Positions 5,562 to 6,356 of a stretch of 6,356 nucleotides of DNA are shown piece after piece. The notes below the pieces were generated by a model. That model was not told the DNA's origin, ran no database searches, and was given only the letters and a program-made list of their open reading frames with translations. Each line of letters opens with the position of its first letter. Position 1 is the first letter of the stretch. The DNA lies in the NCBI GenBank assembly GCA_021774015.1, contig JAJFJO010000230.1, positions 1 through 6,356 of the forward strand, in the 5' to 3' direction. Both the position numbers and the translations under genes were made by a program. The DNA comes from Gammaproteobacteria bacterium (GTDB lineage: Bacteria > Pseudomonadota > Gammaproteobacteria > Coxiellales > Coxiellaceae).

Positions 5562-6305
5562 CTACAGCTTTTGCGTGATCTTCAACCCAATACGGGCGGG
5601 CAATAAACGCAAGATCCACAATAAAGCATATAGGCGCCAGGGAAAAAAAATAAACGTTTTTTTCTGGCTTAACTTTTTCTTAATAAAATAAGTCGCTTTA
5701 TCAACATCCATTAAAAACGGCATATAGAAATCATTTTTGTCTGTTAGTGGTGTCTTAATAAAACCCGGACACACTACCGATACATGCACCCCTGCTTTTT
5801 TTAATTGCCCACCAAGTGCTTCGCCATAAATACGCACGGCCGCTTTGCTCGCACAATACGCCGGCGCTCGTGCACGCCCTGCAAATCCCGCCAATGAGCT
5901 CATCAAAACAATATGCCCTTGTTTGCGTTTTTCCATTCGTGGAATAATGGGGTGAATGGTATTAAGAACTCCCTGCAAATTAACATCGAATAGCAACTGA
6001 TTTTTTTCGCACGTCACTCGTTTGCCTGCATTAGAGATACCGGCATTAGCAATCAACACATCTATTGGGTGCTCATTATCAATAGACTGTATCCAACCCG
6101 CCAACTCTTCGGAATTCCTAACATCAATAATCGCTGTAACTGCCTGCGCTCCACGCTTTCTGCATTCCTGGGCGACAGCCTCTAAACGCTCACTCTGTCG
6201 ACCGCTTAAGAAAAGCTTAACACCACTGCCCGCATATGCTTTTGCAAGCTCGGCCCCAACTCCACTGCTGGCTCCAGTAATCAATATGTTAGCGGCTGAA
6301 TTCAT
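5562..6305 (-). CDS. Classical short-chain dehydrogenase/reductase (SDR)
   Basis: This 247-residue SDR uses NAD(P)H for reversible carbonyl/alcohol chemistry; its substrate cannot be read from the sequence. The cofactor motif TGASSGVG spans 10-17. R36, just after the second strand (SGR), suggests NADP(H) preference. D61, NAG (87-89) and the catalytic N109, S137, Y150 and K154 (YCASK) are all present, followed by PG (180-181) and T185. The last 30 residues (218-247) contain a hydrophobic, aromatic stretch, FIFFPWRLYALLWILRLLP, ending in a basic tail. This is unusual for a soluble SDR and suggests membrane association. SDRs with similar tails occur near envelope or lipid genes, but that link is inference. 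The ATG has AGGAAGGG (6312-6319) 6 bases upstream and an in-frame TAA at 6309-6311, which fixes the start. It is probably co-transcribed with a gene ending just upstream. Confidence 0.93.
   Translation of the reverse strand: MNSAANILITGASSGVGAELAKAYAGSGVKLFLSGRQSERLEAVAQECRKRGAQAVTAIIDVRNSEELAGWIQSIDNEHPIDVLIANAGISNAGKRVTCEKNQLLFDVNLQGVLNTIHPIIPRMEKRKQGHIVLMSSLAGFAGRARAPAYCASKAAVRIYGEALGGQLKKAGVHVSVVCPGFIKTPLTDKNDFYMPFLMDVDKATYFIKKKLSQKKTFIFFPWRLYALLWILRLLPARIGLKITQKL
5636..5668 (+). terminator. Weak hairpin that could end helicase transcripts inside the SDR gene
   Basis: GCCAG (5636-5640) pairs with CTGGC (5664-5668), and an inner A-run (5643-5650) can pair with a T-run (5657-5663), leaving a bulged GG. 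A T-rich stretch follows. It lies about 80 bases past the helicase stop but within the SDR coding sequence, where the A/T runs encode Lys and Phe codons. It is the only terminator-like structure seen for the helicase. Confidence 0.2.
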
Positions 6306-6308
6306 TTT

Positions 6309-6356
6309 TTACCCTTCCTGCTCACAGAATTTATGGTCAATGTCCCACAAAATTAG
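6309..6356 (-). CDS. Possible C-terminal end of an upstream gene, partial
   Basis: A minus-strand frame is open from the right edge to a TAA at 6309-6311, reading LILWDIDHKFCEQEG. It stops 3 bases before the SDR start codon, and the SDR Shine-Dalgarno lies within its last codons. This is the usual arrangement of adjacent operon genes. With only 15 codons visible the frame could be open by chance, and no family can be named. Confidence 0.4.
   Translation of the reverse strand, partial: LILWDIDHKFCEQEG

Noticed and set aside
5233..5606. Leu/Arg-rich minus-strand and Ala/Val-rich plus-strand frames over the helicase tail.
   Set aside because: They are shadows of the repetitive SRG-coding DNA of the helicase and have no ribosome sites.

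Overview
The window looks like a piece of a gammaproteobacterial chromosome of moderate to low GC. This rests on family-level resemblance of the CspA-type cold shock protein, the RhlE-type DEAD-box helicase and the HI0933/YhiN-type flavoprotein, all of which are common housekeeping genes in Gammaproteobacteria. The genus cannot be named from the sequence alone.

Layout, left to right. (1) Positions 1-608, minus strand: the first 202 codons of an unrecognised, helix-rich protein with a Gln-rich N-terminus and a short Ala/Ser repeat. It runs off the left edge. (2) Positions 609-1045 contain no intact gene. They hold a possible promoter for the left gene, a strong hairpin terminator, the last 29 codons of a cold shock gene (a remnant), a hairpin-bearing junction and a good sigma70-type promoter. 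(3) Positions 1046-2368, plus strand: an AAA_14/DUF4143-type ATPase. (4) A bidirectional terminator is shared by the ATPase and (5) an intact cold shock gene at 2460-2678, minus strand. (6) Positions 2889-4070, minus strand: a HI0933/YhiN-family flavoprotein. (7) Positions 4259-5557, plus strand: an RhlE-like RNA helicase, divergent from the flavoprotein. (8) Positions 5562-6305, minus strand: a classical short-chain dehydrogenase, tail to tail with the helicase with 4 bases between them. (9) The right edge probably holds the last codons of a gene upstream of the dehydrogenase.

The most notable structure is the ATPase locus. The 3' end of the intact cold shock gene plus its terminator (2398-2549) is repeated about 1.67 kb away (729-879), and the ATPase lies between the two copies. 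The left copy has lost the RNA-binding half of the cold shock protein. This is the pattern expected if the ATPase arrived as a discrete unit that duplicated the cold shock gene's tail and left the resident gene whole. A decayed tandem duplicate of the cold shock gene is the main alternative.

The cold shock protein and the RhlE-like helicase are both RNA-structure remodelling factors often linked to growth at low temperature, but they have separate promoters here and no operon joins them. The flavoprotein and dehydrogenase look like unrelated single genes, except that the dehydrogenase may be a distal gene of an operon entering from the right edge.
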